From: CAMCXE01 sp046347475
GTDB taxonomy: Bacteria > Pseudomonadota > Gammaproteobacteria > Pseudomonadales > Cellvibrionaceae
Assembly: GCA_046347475.1 (NCBI GenBank)
Contig: JAXMGD010000001.1
Span: forward strand, 620,001 to 684,000
DNA: 64,000 nt
Reading direction: 5' to 3'
A program made the translations under genes and the position numbers. This document shows, one piece after another, positions 50,526 through 59,330 of the stretch; within the stretch, counting starts at the first letter, position 1, and each line of letters begins with the position of its first letter. The notes under the pieces are model-generated. The model did not search any database. It was not told the origin of the DNA and saw nothing but the letters and a program-made list of their open reading frames with translations.

Positions 50526-52778
50526 ATGTATAAGAATAAAAATTCAGCTGAATTAAAACACGCATTGCTTGCGGTGTTGGTGGCGGGCACCCTTAGTGCG
50601 TGTTCGGGTATCCCAACCTCAACTTCAAGCAGTTCAAGCTCCAGTAGTTCAAGCTCCAGTAGTTCAAGCTCAAGCAGTTCGAGTTCGAGTAGTTCAAGTG
50701 GCCGCTCATCAAGTTCGAGCAGCTCCAGTTCGAGTTCGTCCTCCAGCTCGGGCAGAGGCACTACGCTCGCCACGGTGCGCGAAGGGTTTGTTGAGTTGCC
50801 CGATGGTCGCGGCGGTGTGAATTATGAGCCGGTGGCTTATACCGATGAGATGGGGTTTGATAAAAACGTATCTCAGGCAGCTTTTGAGAAAACACTTTAT
50901 CCAGTGTTGCGCAAAAATTGCAGCGGTTGCCACAGTACGGCGAATCAATCGGGATCGGGTGCACAGGCGCCTTTACATGCGGATGTTGATGTAGCCCTGG
51001 CCCACGAATATGCGCTGACGCGCACTAATTTCCGCGATATTCCCAATTCAAAATTCGTCTCGCGTATGGCGATTGATCGTCACCATTGTTTCGCTGCCAC
51101 GTGTAAGGCCTCGGGTGTTGAGATGGAAAATGCCATCAAAGCCTGGCTTAGTGGTATTCAAGGCATGATTTTAGATGTGCCTCGCTCGGTGGATGCCAGT
51201 GTAAAAATCACGGATGCTGAGGTGCAGGCTTGGATTGATGCTGATAAGGCAAAAATACCAGCAGCAGATAAAGAGTTTATTCAATATGCCTCCTTCCATG
51301 TATTACATAACCAGGGTGTGAGTGCGCAAAATATGAATAACGCCCGGGTGGGTTTATCCAAGGCGCTCAATACGGCGGCGCGCTGGGCACCTGAAATTGT
51401 TAACCCGCAGGATGTGAACGGGAAGGGAATTGTCTACCGGTTTGATATTCGCGATTATTGGGGTTATACCCTAATTGATACCTCAGCGAGTAATTTCACC
51501 TTATTTTACGGCGGGTCAGATGACGATTTGGCCTTTGCCGCTAAGGTGGATTTAAACGGTAAGAGCGTTAGTTATAATGACCTTGCCAATATGAAAAACA
51601 AATTAAAACCTTCGGTGACTAAGGATGAAAAATTTGCGCGTTTGGTGTGGGCGCGAATTCTTAAGGGTAATGCCGAAGGTGCGGATGGTTCCAAATCACT
51701 GCCTCCGCAAATTGATGGTTTTGTCGGCACGCGCAGTAAAGGCGGTAATAATCAGGATTATATTAAACCTGCCGATTTTAAATACGCTGAAGCCGCCCAG
51801 CTCACCTATACGCTTACTCGCCCAGATGTGTACAACGCCATTATGGCTTTGCCCGGTTACTCGCATTATTTAGAAGAAGAGCTGGGCGTTGATAAATCCA
51901 AAGGCGTGGATTCGTTTGATTTAGTGCTCACCCAGGAGGCCATTACAATTGAGTCGCGCATGTATTGGCGCGCGAAACAAAAAACCGGGCGCGGCAATTA
52001 TTACTGGAAAACCTGGGATATTTTTGCTGCAGGTAATGTAAATGTGGATGATCAAGTGGCTAAGGGCGAAGTGCGCTACCCCTTCTGGGCTAACCCTATT
52101 CCTAAGTTTATTTCTACCCAGCAAGGCGGCACCACACCTGATAAATACGCCATGATTGCTACCGTAGGTTTATTTGATGGCAATGGCGATAATGGCGGCG
52201 GTTATTATTCGGGTAAAGACGGCGGCCAGCAATCGGCAGAAGAGGTGATTTGGAGCTTGCCCAACGGTATGCAGGGCTATGCATTATTTGGTGGATTTAA
52301 TCAGCGGAGGGTAGATGCATTTGTGCATATTGTGCGCGACCCGCGTATTCAATTAGATGTGGCCGACGATATTTTAGATAACTATGCGGGTAAGGCTTTA
52401 GACAAGGGTGTTAAGGATGTGCGTCTAAATAACGCCAGTTCGTGTATCGGTTGTCACGCTGATGGTATGAACCGCGGCAATAATGATTTGCGTGATTGGC
52501 TGGATGAAAATCAGGATGCTTTGCCCAAGGGTAAGTACGGAGTAGACGGTTGGATTAAAAACCAAACTACCGTTGCGCGGGTGAAGGAATTATATAAACC
52601 CACCAAACAAATACGCGCTTCCATGGAAGAAGACCGCAAAATATTCCTTGAGGCGCAGGGCAAAATTAAGGCGGGCATGATCATTGGGCCGGATAAAAAC
52701 GTCTATCAGGAGCCGACCATTTGGACTATTGAGTGGGCGCGTAAATTTTATAAATTCCCTGTAACGCGTTCGAGCTAG
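50526..52778 (+). CDS. Poly-serine c-type cytochrome lipoprotein
   Basis: A 750-residue lipoprotein: signal with lipobox LSAC near residue 26, a poly-serine linker to about 77, then a region with the heme motif CSGCH near 134 and a second, CIGCH, in NNASSCIGCHADGMNRG near 640. The large middle part (YRFDIRDYWGY, ALPGYSHYLEEELGV, WDIFAAGNVNVDD) fits no domain I know. HHCFAATCKASG offers more Cys/His residues. Two heme sites separated by ~500 residues suggest electron transfer or a peroxidase-like role at the cell surface. AAGG precedes the ATG. It converges on the DUF1552/DUF1592 pair, which also carries heme-motif proteins, so all three may work together. Confidence 0.75.
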   Translation: MYKNKNSAELKHALLAVLVAGTLSACSGIPTSTSSSSSSSSSSSSSSSSSSSSSSSSSGRSSSSSSSSSSSSSSSGRGTTLATVREGFVELPDGRGGVNYEPVAYTDEMGFDKNVSQAAFEKTLYPVLRKNCSGCHSTANQSGSGAQAPLHADVDVALAHEYALTRTNFRDIPNSKFVSRMAIDRHHCFAATCKASGVEMENAIKAWLSGIQGMILDVPRSVDASVKITDAEVQAWIDADKAKIPAADKEFIQYASFHVLHNQGVSAQNMNNARVGLSKALNTAARWAPEIVNPQDVNGKGIVYRFDIRDYWGYTLIDTSASNFTLFYGGSDDDLAFAAKVDLNGKSVSYNDLANMKNKLKPSVTKDEKFARLVWARILKGNAEGADGSKSLPPQIDGFVGTRSKGGNNQDYIKPADFKYAEAAQLTYTLTRPDVYNAIMALPGYSHYLEEELGVDKSKGVDSFDLVLTQEAITIESRMYWRAKQKTGRGNYYWKTWDIFAAGNVNVDDQVAKGEVRYPFWANPIPKFISTQQGGTTPDKYAMIATVGLFDGNGDNGGGYYSGKDGGQQSAEEVIWSLPNGMQGYALFGGFNQRRVDAFVHIVRDPRIQLDVADDILDNYAGKALDKGVKDVRLNNASSCIGCHADGMNRGNNDLRDWLDENQDALPKGKYGVDGWIKNQTTVARVKELYKPTKQIRASMEEDRKIFLEAQGKIKAGMIIGPDKNVYQEPTIWTIEWARKFYKFPVTRSS

Positions 52779-52830
52779 TAGGCCTAGCGAGTAGAACTCG
52801 GTGTTAAACTCGCCGGGTTCGCAACCGAAA

Positions 52831-52856
52831 AAAACCCGGTTTACACCGGGTTTTTT
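52831..52856. terminator. Bidirectional Rho-independent terminator
   Basis: ACCCGGTTTACACCGGGT stem flanked by seven As on the left and six Ts on the right, so it can stop transcription in both directions between the convergent cytochrome and DUF1552 genes. Confidence 0.85.
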
Positions 52857-52914
52857 GTTTTCTGACGAAAAGAATAATGGCCGCTTGTAAAATCCTCAGC
52901 CTGGATAAAACCCA

Positions 52915-54255
52915 TTAGCGGGGTTCTTTGTTGCCTTTCCAACCCAGTAATACGTCGCCTTCTTTATTGGGCATTTGAAAACTGGTGTAGCCTGCCACTT
53001 GCCGAATGGTGTCGAGCACATCGGTGTGGTTGATGCTGCGGTCAGTAGCATTTTGATCGCCCTGCACCTTAGCGGTGGCGGCGCGGGCGCTGCGCCAATC
53101 CAACGAGCGGCCTGTGACTAAACCCACCGAGTTGTTTTTGCCGCTGGCTAAGAACATGGGGATGCGGTAGTGGTTGTGGTAGTTGCCGTGGGCCAGGTCC
53201 GATACGGCCACCAAAATGGTGTTATCGAGTAGGGAGCCTGTGCCTTCCGGTGTGTTGGCGAGTTTTTGGATGAATTTTGCCACTTGCCCCATCCACCAAA
53301 TTTTTGATTTGGTGTGGGTGGCGGCGTCGGAGTGAGAGGCGTCGTGGTCGCCGAGCTGAGAGCCGGGCACTTTCACCGGGCAAACCGATACGCCGTAGCT
53401 AAAGGCGATGGTGCGGGTAATGCCGCAGGCCAGGGCAGCCACGGCTATGTCCTGCTGCAGGCTGGAGGCTATATCCAGCACCTCGGTTTGTGAGAGGGCT
53501 TCGTCGGTGTCGAGGCCGGAGGCTTGGGGGGCCAGGCTGATATCGGGCTTGGTGCAGCTATTAAGTGCGCTGTTAGTGGTGCTGCGAAAGCGCGCTTCCA
53601 GCACTGAGAGGGATTCAGTGTGCTGATCCATGCGGGCTTTTTCTAAGCTACCTAAGTTGCTGCGCAGGCGGTTCAAATCGTTTTTGGCGATGCTGAGCAT
53701 TTGGCTTTCCACTCCGCTGCTGCCTGTGCCTGCGCCGAATAAACGCGGGTACATAATGCGCGGGTCGCAGACGGAATCAAGGGTGGTGCCGTTATCGTGG
53801 CTGATGCGTTTGGTGTCGTCATTGCCCCAGAAGGTGCCAACCCCCATCTGCACCGAGGGCACGCTGATGCCGTTGGTGGCGCGATTGGCCCAGTCCTCTT
53901 TGCCCATCAATACGTCGATGGAGGAGTATTTATCCTCGCGGGTCATGCGGCCGGTCAGGCATTTAAAGGCGCCGCCTTCATGGGTGTAATCCGGCCCGGC
54001 GTAGCCTATGCCATCGATAAACACTAGGTTGTCGTAGACGCTTTGTAAGGGGGCGGTCATGGCGGGCAAGGTGCGGCTGCCCGCCTTAGGGAAAAATATA
54101 TCCGGCACGCAGCCGTTGGGGTGGAAGAGAAAAATCGTCCGTACAGGAGCGGTGTTGCCTGCCGCCAGGGCATTGCGCGCCAGCAGGCAGGCTAAGGGGT
54201 TGGCGGCCGTCAGGGAGCCTGCGGTTATGGCCTTGAGCAGTGAGCGTTTCTTCAT
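52915..54255 (-). CDS. DUF1552 family exported protein
   Basis: 446 residues. The N-terminus MKKRSLLKAITAGSLTAANP has a signal of possible Tat type (KKRSLLK). IFLFHPNGCVPDIFFPK, FKCLTGRMTREDKYSSIDVL, then the C-terminal LLDNTILVAVSDLAHGNYHN and VGLVTGRSLDW, follow the DUF1552/DUF1501-like sulfatase-superfamily layout known from planctomycetes and from Cellvibrio-type bacteria. Function is not established. It follows the DUF1592 gene by 17 bp; DUF1592-DUF1552 pairs are a recurrent operon. Confidence 0.88.
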   Translation of the reverse strand: MKKRSLLKAITAGSLTAANPLACLLARNALAAGNTAPVRTIFLFHPNGCVPDIFFPKAGSRTLPAMTAPLQSVYDNLVFIDGIGYAGPDYTHEGGAFKCLTGRMTREDKYSSIDVLMGKEDWANRATNGISVPSVQMGVGTFWGNDDTKRISHDNGTTLDSVCDPRIMYPRLFGAGTGSSGVESQMLSIAKNDLNRLRSNLGSLEKARMDQHTESLSVLEARFRSTTNSALNSCTKPDISLAPQASGLDTDEALSQTEVLDIASSLQQDIAVAALACGITRTIAFSYGVSVCPVKVPGSQLGDHDASHSDAATHTKSKIWWMGQVAKFIQKLANTPEGTGSLLDNTILVAVSDLAHGNYHNHYRIPMFLASGKNNSVGLVTGRSLDWRSARAATAKVQGDQNATDRSINHTDVLDTIRQVAGYTSFQMPNKEGDVLLGWKGNKEPR

Positions 54256-54272
54256 GGGGCAGATACCTTAGG

Positions 54273-56231
54273 CTACTGGCGCTGAGTGAAAGATTGCGCG
54301 GCGACGATTTCAATCCACAGGTCCCGCAGGGAGGCAGCCTTGGGATTCCAACGGGTGACGGTATTGGCGAGGGTACAGCTGTCCGGCTCATTCACCCCCT
54401 GGGCCAAGCGGGTGAATTGCTCTGCGGCGCAGGCGGAGAGGCTATTAAAACCCTCGGTGGCCAGGATGCGGGCAAGCTCCGGCAGGTTATTAAACGCGTG
54501 GCTATCGGTATCGGCCAAATGGTTAAGGCCGGTGATGCGGCCTGAAGCATCCACGGGGGCGCCATTGGATTCCGTCGCCCGGTACTGGCCCACCGCTGTG
54601 TAGTTCTCGAAGGCAAAGCCGATTTCATCTATGTATTGATGGCAAGACGCACAGCTGGCATTGGCGGTATGGCGGGCGAAGCGCTCGCGGGTGGGTAGAT
54701 TGGGATCAAACGGTGCCACCAGCCCTACGTTGGGCGGCGGCGTACCCAATTGATGGCACAGCAAGCGGTTGCGTACAAACAAGCCCCGTTGAATGGGGTG
54801 GGTTTCAAAAAACTTGGCGTTGCGGGTGAGCAGGGCGCCGTTAAACAAAATGCCGCCGGGCCGGTTGGTGAGGTTGACCTTGTGGAAGTTGCTGCCGGTG
54901 GTGGCGGGCAGGCCGTAATAAGCCTCAAGGGCTGGGTTTACATAGGTGAAATTAGTAGAGACAAAATCCGCCATGGTGTAACCGGCTTGCAGCAACACTT
55001 CCTGCAGAAACAGGTTCAATTCCGTATCCATATGGTTGGCGATTTCCCAATTAAAATCGGGGAATAAACCGGCATCCCGCGCCACGCTGGTAACCGACTC
55101 CACCCGCAGCCACTGGCGGCCAAAATGGGCAAATTGCTGTTGGGCCTTGGTGTTTTTTAACAGGCCATCAACGGTTTGTTTCAGCTGCTCTTTAGTGGCC
55201 AACTGATTGTTCGCCGCCTTATCCAGCAAGCTGTCATCAGGTGTTGAACCCCAAAAGGTATAGGCGAGCAGGCTTGCGATCTCGTACTGGGTGAGCTGGC
55301 CGTTTTGGCCCAGCTCCGTGCGGTATAAAAAGTTGGGCGACACCAGCATGGTTTGCACCACGTAGCGGGCACCGGCCTCGCGGCTGGCACCTTGGTTAAA
55401 CAGGCTGATGTAATCGGCCTTTTCCTCAGCGCTTAAGGGCCGACGGAAGGCGCGGCGGCCAAATGCCTCTACAAAACAACTGGCTGCCCCAGTGCTTGGG
55501 CAGCCGCTGAGGTAACCTGAGAGGGAGACTGTTTTGGCGGCATTTTCCGCTGCGCTCCAAAAGCCATCCATGCGGCCGAGGGTAATGGTATTGGCCGCCA
55601 CATTGTTATCAAAGCCGTGCACCTCAGTATCCGACCCAACATTGCCCGCGAAATAACCCGCGTCGGTGCGGCCAAATAAATCATTAATGGTGTTGATGTA
55701 TTCAAACTTGGTGAGCAGGCGCAGCCGGCGGGGCAGGGCGGTTTCATTGGCGCAAGCCGTCTGGGCCGGTTTTAATGACCACAGATAAGCACCCACCGCC
55801 TGCGCACAGTCACCACTGCAACTGCCTGGTGCATTCAGCGGCATGGAGGCGGCGATTTTGCTAATCAAAGAGGCCTGGGAATAGTTAGTAAAGGCGATGG
55901 GCTGGCTGGCTTTTTGACCATCGGCGCCGTGGCAGCCACTACAGCCTTTGGTCACATAAAGGGCTGCACCACTGACAGGCTGGCCTGAGGATGAGGAACT
56001 GCTGGACGAGCTGCTGCTGGAGTTGCTGCTGGATGAGTTACTGCTGGATGAGTTACTGCTTGAGGAGCTAGATGAGCTACTGGATGAACTGCTGGTTGCG
56101 GGCGTCGTCCCGCCTCCACCACCGCCAGCGCCACACGCGGTGAGGCTCATACCGAGCAACAGCGCGGCGAGCAGGTGGAATAGTCGACTGGCAGATGTAG
56201 GTGCAACAGCACCTGCTTGAGAGGTCATCAT
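54273..56231 (-). CDS. DUF1592/1588/1595/1585 family protein with c-type heme and poly-serine linker
   Basis: A 652-residue lipoprotein (lipobox LTAC near 33). A Gly-rich then Ser/Asn-rich linker (about 35-82) precedes a cytochrome c domain with CSGCH (LYVTKGCSGCHGADGQ). Then come the PSD-type modules in order: PRRLRLLTKFEYINTINDLF (DUF1587-like), AFGRRAFRRPLSAEE, LLKNTKAQQQFAHFGRQWLR (DUF1592), THPIQRGLFVRNRLLCHQLG (DUF1588) with ASCASCHQYIDEIGFAFENY, and a DUF1585-like end. CASCH is a second heme motif. These planctomycete-type proteins are thought to work in polymer breakdown or electron transfer at the surface. Confidence 0.9.
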   Translation of the reverse strand: MMTSQAGAVAPTSASRLFHLLAALLLGMSLTACGAGGGGGGTTPATSSSSSSSSSSSSSNSSSSNSSSSNSSSSSSSSSSSSGQPVSGAALYVTKGCSGCHGADGQKASQPIAFTNYSQASLISKIAASMPLNAPGSCSGDCAQAVGAYLWSLKPAQTACANETALPRRLRLLTKFEYINTINDLFGRTDAGYFAGNVGSDTEVHGFDNNVAANTITLGRMDGFWSAAENAAKTVSLSGYLSGCPSTGAASCFVEAFGRRAFRRPLSAEEKADYISLFNQGASREAGARYVVQTMLVSPNFLYRTELGQNGQLTQYEIASLLAYTFWGSTPDDSLLDKAANNQLATKEQLKQTVDGLLKNTKAQQQFAHFGRQWLRVESVTSVARDAGLFPDFNWEIANHMDTELNLFLQEVLLQAGYTMADFVSTNFTYVNPALEAYYGLPATTGSNFHKVNLTNRPGGILFNGALLTRNAKFFETHPIQRGLFVRNRLLCHQLGTPPPNVGLVAPFDPNLPTRERFARHTANASCASCHQYIDEIGFAFENYTAVGQYRATESNGAPVDASGRITGLNHLADTDSHAFNNLPELARILATEGFNSLSACAAEQFTRLAQGVNEPDSCTLANTVTRWNPKAASLRDLWIEIVAAQSFTQRQ

Positions 56232-56845
56232 GGAATAGTGGCCTTGTAGTTTGACTGCGCACGAACGCTAAGGTCCTGAGGATTTACCCAGGCTACCCAG
56301 AGGTAACCCATCGCCTGTCTGCACATGGTTTTGCTGGGCGCAACAGGCTCGATTTAAGCGGGCAGCTCAGTCGATGCATTTAGTCCAGTGTAAGCCGTTT
56401 AGCGCCAATGGCCTGGGGGCAATGTGAATATTTGTGGTCTCTATCCGTATTTTCTGTGCGAGGGTACACGGCTGCCTCGACTGCAGCGCCACCAGCTTTT
56501 ATGAGCTTATTTATCGGTTAATTTAGTGTGCAAAATGAAGAGGACTTGTTGTGGGGCTAAAGGTGTGCCGCAACTTAAACACGATTTTAAAACCGGGTGA
56601 CGCTCAATTTATTGTCTCCGTTTGCCACGGGCCATCTTTGACAAACAGGCGCCGGATAATAGCTTGCCCCCTTTATGATTTATAAACTCAGCGGTCTATG
56701 TATATCAACGCCTATGCATTGCAGCGGCTAATGCAATGCAACAGCTAATGCAATGCAACAGCCTATGCACTAAGCTTGCGCCGCTGCCTGGACGGTAAAA
56801 AAAACAGGATTAAATTTGCTGAAACAATTCAATTAGAGCTGAGCT
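56232..56845. other. Intergenic with 17-bp tandem repeats
   Basis: GCTAATGCAATGCAACA is repeated in tandem with flanking partial units (GCATTGCAGCG before, GCCTATGCAC after) at 56711-56770. Elsewhere in this 614-bp gap between divergent genes I see no gene. Confidence 0.6.
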
Positions 56846-57241
56846 ATGCCTGTACAAAAACTTATCTTCGCCCTATTAACCACTACCCTATTGGCGGCTT
56901 GCCAGCAAGAAAAACTCACCTTTGAAATGCAAGTAGACGAGGTGCAGGAATTACACGGGTTTATTTTAAAAGGTATTTCCATTACCGGTGCGATTAAACG
57001 CGGCTGTCTTAGCAATGAAAATATCTACACCATCAAGCGCAAAGGCACACAAGTGCTCAGCACGGATGCGCGTATTTTATCGATAAAAGAATTAAAAACC
57101 GCCGATAGTTTTAACGGCGAAGCCTACACGGGCGAAACCGTGACGCTCTTCATTCCGGATGGTAAAAAGGATGACGTAGTACCCGGAGATGTGGTCATTA
57201 GTACTGTTTCTAGCTGCCCTAAAGGCCCTGTACGGCCGTAA
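56846..57241 (+). CDS. Small lipoprotein of unknown function
   Basis: 131 residues with signal and lipobox LLAAC near 18. The mature part is beta-rich (GFILKGISITGAIKRGCLS, VTLFIPDGKKDDVVPGDVVI) with two cysteines, one at the end of the first half and one in STVSSCPKG, probably a disulphide. The pattern 'GxVxxGxV' hints at a small barrel of the translation-factor or S1-like type, but I do not recognise a family. It stands alone. Confidence 0.65.
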   Translation: MPVQKLIFALLTTTLLAACQQEKLTFEMQVDEVQELHGFILKGISITGAIKRGCLSNENIYTIKRKGTQVLSTDARILSIKELKTADSFNGEAYTGETVTLFIPDGKKDDVVPGDVVISTVSSCPKGPVRP

Positions 57242-57696
57242 CCTGAGTTCTTTTTTATATTTAGCTGACACTGGCACCAACAATATGCTCTACCGTGCAA
57301 ACGGTTGCAGGTTTTTTTAACACCAGCAAAAAACAGCATCAGCGAGTAGTAGTCATTTTCCCTGTAGTGTGCGGAGTAAATTTAATTCTAATTAGAGACC
57401 TATTACATAATTTATATAGTTAGACCGGAACCAATTCACAGCGGCTTTTAAGCTCGGTGCGTTAAGCTGATTCACAATCAAATAGCTTAGGGTTGAGGCT
57501 TTACATAGTTGTTTAGACCATATGGGGCGGGTTTTTTAAAGCGTCAGTGGCACAGCATCTGCGTGAGCAAAAAACTGTTTGAATTGCGGAGAATAATAAT
57601 TTTAAGCGGCGAGATAGATTTTTAATTATCTTCTTTGTGCTCTAAAAATCACCAACTCTCAATGAATTGACCAATCCATAAAAGACAGGGGTTTCT
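57242..57696. other. Intergenic upstream of the xylanase
   Basis: 455 bp without a gene. It should contain the promoter of the GH11 gene; no operator could be identified by eye. Confidence 0.35.
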
Positions 57697-58764
57697 ATGA
57701 ATTTTCAGACTATTAAAAAATTACTTGCGAGCAGAAAAAGCCTAGCGGTTGTGTTAGGCGTAGCTTCTGCGATGAGCTTTACCGCTGCGAACGCAGCCTG
57801 TACCGGCGCACTTAACAGCACAAACAACGCTGTCGGCACTGAAAACGGCTTCTATTATTCGTTTTGGAAGCAGGAGACTGCCAATAGGGTAAGTATTACC
57901 TGCGGAGAAGCGGGCTACTACAAGGCCGACTGGAGCAACGTACTCAACTGGGTTGGTGGCATGGGTTGGAAGCCAGGTTCGCCAAGAATCGTTAATTACC
58001 GCGGCACATTCAACAGTGGCCGCAACCGCAGCTCGTCAAACTCTTATCTTGCGCTTTACGGGTGGACTCGGCCTCCGGTAGAGGTTGAGTATTACATAGT
58101 CGAGAGTTACGGTTCCTACAACCCCGCAAACTGCGGCGGAAGCGGCGGTGTTGCGAGCGGCGGCGGTGGCGGGGATGGCCAAAAAGGAACCGTCACGATC
58201 GGAGGAGTGCGTTACCAATTGACGCAGTGCACACGAACGAACCAGCCATCTATTTCTGGAACTTCCACATTCAAGCAGTTTTTCAGCGTGCGCGAAACCC
58301 CTCTGCCCTGGGGCGCCGTCCAAGGCTCCATCGACGTGGGTGCCCACTTCAAAGCCTGGGCTAATGCCGGCATGCGTCTCGGCACCGATTTCGACTACAT
58401 GGTGCTAGCCACTGAGGGTTACGATGGTAATAGGCAATCTTCTGGTAACTCCGAGCTGTGGGTAACTACCGGCGCTGCTTCTTCGTCCAGTTCCAGTTCG
58501 TCCAGCTCCAGTTCTTCCAGCTCCAGTTCTTCCAGCTCCAGTTCTTCCAGTTCTAGCTCTTCCAGCTCCAGCAGTGGCCGTAGTTCAAGCTCTTCTAGCA
58601 GCTCCAGTTCTTCAACTAGCTCAAGCTCATCGTCTTCATCTAGCACTAGCAGCTCAGGTGGTGACAACAGTGGTGAAGTGGCTGGTGCTTTAGATGCTTC
58701 AAGTGTGTGGTTGATGTTAGGTGGTTTAATAGGCTTTAAACGCCGTACACGCGTCCAACGTTAA
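57697..58764 (+). CDS. GH11 endo-1,4-beta-xylanase with poly-serine linker and C-terminal sorting signal
   Basis: 355 residues. A signal peptide ends near ANA-AC (about 33). The GH11 jelly roll spans about 35-258: YSFWKQET, GGMGWKPGSPR, the nucleophile region VEVEYYIVESYGSYNP (Glu131), and the acid/base region MVLATEGYDGNRQSSGNS (Glu240). It hydrolyses internal xylan bonds outside the cell. It has an insert of Gly residues near 148-160 and no CBM. A long poly-serine stretch (about 262-325) leads to GALDASSVWLMLGGLIGFKR + RTR, a hydrophobic segment plus basic end in the manner of GlyGly-CTERM proteins processed by rhombosortase. A hairpin terminator follows. Confidence 0.93.
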   Translation: MNFQTIKKLLASRKSLAVVLGVASAMSFTAANAACTGALNSTNNAVGTENGFYYSFWKQETANRVSITCGEAGYYKADWSNVLNWVGGMGWKPGSPRIVNYRGTFNSGRNRSSSNSYLALYGWTRPPVEVEYYIVESYGSYNPANCGGSGGVASGGGGGDGQKGTVTIGGVRYQLTQCTRTNQPSISGTSTFKQFFSVRETPLPWGAVQGSIDVGAHFKAWANAGMRLGTDFDYMVLATEGYDGNRQSSGNSELWVTTGAASSSSSSSSSSSSSSSSSSSSSSSSSSSSSSSSGRSSSSSSSSSSSTSSSSSSSSSTSSSGGDNSGEVAGALDASSVWLMLGGLIGFKRRTRVQR

Positions 58765-58787
58765 TTAAATTCAAGAGCACTCGCTAC

Positions 58788-58825
58788 AGCCCAGCTGCGC
58801 TCCATAAGGCGGCTGGGCTTTTCAT
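58788..58825 (+). terminator. Rho-independent terminator of the xylanase gene
   Basis: AGCCCAGC pairs with GCTGGGCT around a loop with GCTCC and is followed by TTTTCATGTT, 25-60 bp after the xylanase stop. Confidence 0.7.
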
Positions 58826-59270
58826 GTTAAAATGTTGCGAGCGTTTGCTCGGACAACACGGACCAGCCTCTGCAACGTTTGCACGGACAACCACGTTTGC
58901 ACGGATAACCATGCTATTAGGTCAGAAAATCCAGGGGTTTTGCCACAGACCAATCGGCAGAGTTAGCTTAAACCCTTTAAATTTCCTCTCCAAAATCCCC
59001 GTCCACCCCAACGACTAAGATCTTGGGGCCTAAAAAACCTAAAACCGATTCCTTGCCGCCGAAAGCCTGTTGGCTAAACCTGCGAATTTTCCGGCCTCAT
59101 AGCATGGTGTCCATGTAACGCGCTTGGGAGCGAGAAAAATAAGCTGAATAGTGACGAATTTTTTTAATTTTCTGGAGGGTGATTTCTGCATCCGTTTTAA
59201 ACGAATTAGTCAGGTTATTCTAGGGAATTTGTGGGCAGGGGATTTGTGGATAGTGGAGGGGGATATAAAA
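58826..59270. other. Intergenic with short direct repeats
   Basis: ACGTTTGCACGGACAACC and ACGTTTGCACGGATAACC stand in tandem (about 58877-58912), with a third diverged unit GCGTTTGCTCGGACAAC at 58839-58856. No gene supported. Confidence 0.5.
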
Positions 59271-59300
59271 ACCCCTTATTGTATTTCTGCAATAAGGGGT
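59271..59300 (-). terminator. Terminator hairpin downstream of the heme/FG-GAP pseudogene
   Basis: ACCCCTTATTG/CAATAAGGGGT pair with an 8-base loop; on the minus strand the stem is followed by TTTTTAT. It lies 30 bp after the stop at 59331. Confidence 0.75.
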
Positions 59301-59330
59301 ATTGGTTCGCCTATATATCTGCTTAGAGTG

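Noticed and set aside
50519..50773. Leu/Glu repeat protein on the minus strand
   Set aside because: Antisense translation of the poly-serine linker; the same artefact occurs at 58419-58667.
56711..56770. CRISPR or iteron origin
   Set aside because: 17-bp tandem units without spacers, no replication gene nearby; kept only as a tandem repeat.
58877..58912. CRISPR-like direct repeats
   Set aside because: Only two or three adjoining 18-bp units without spacers.
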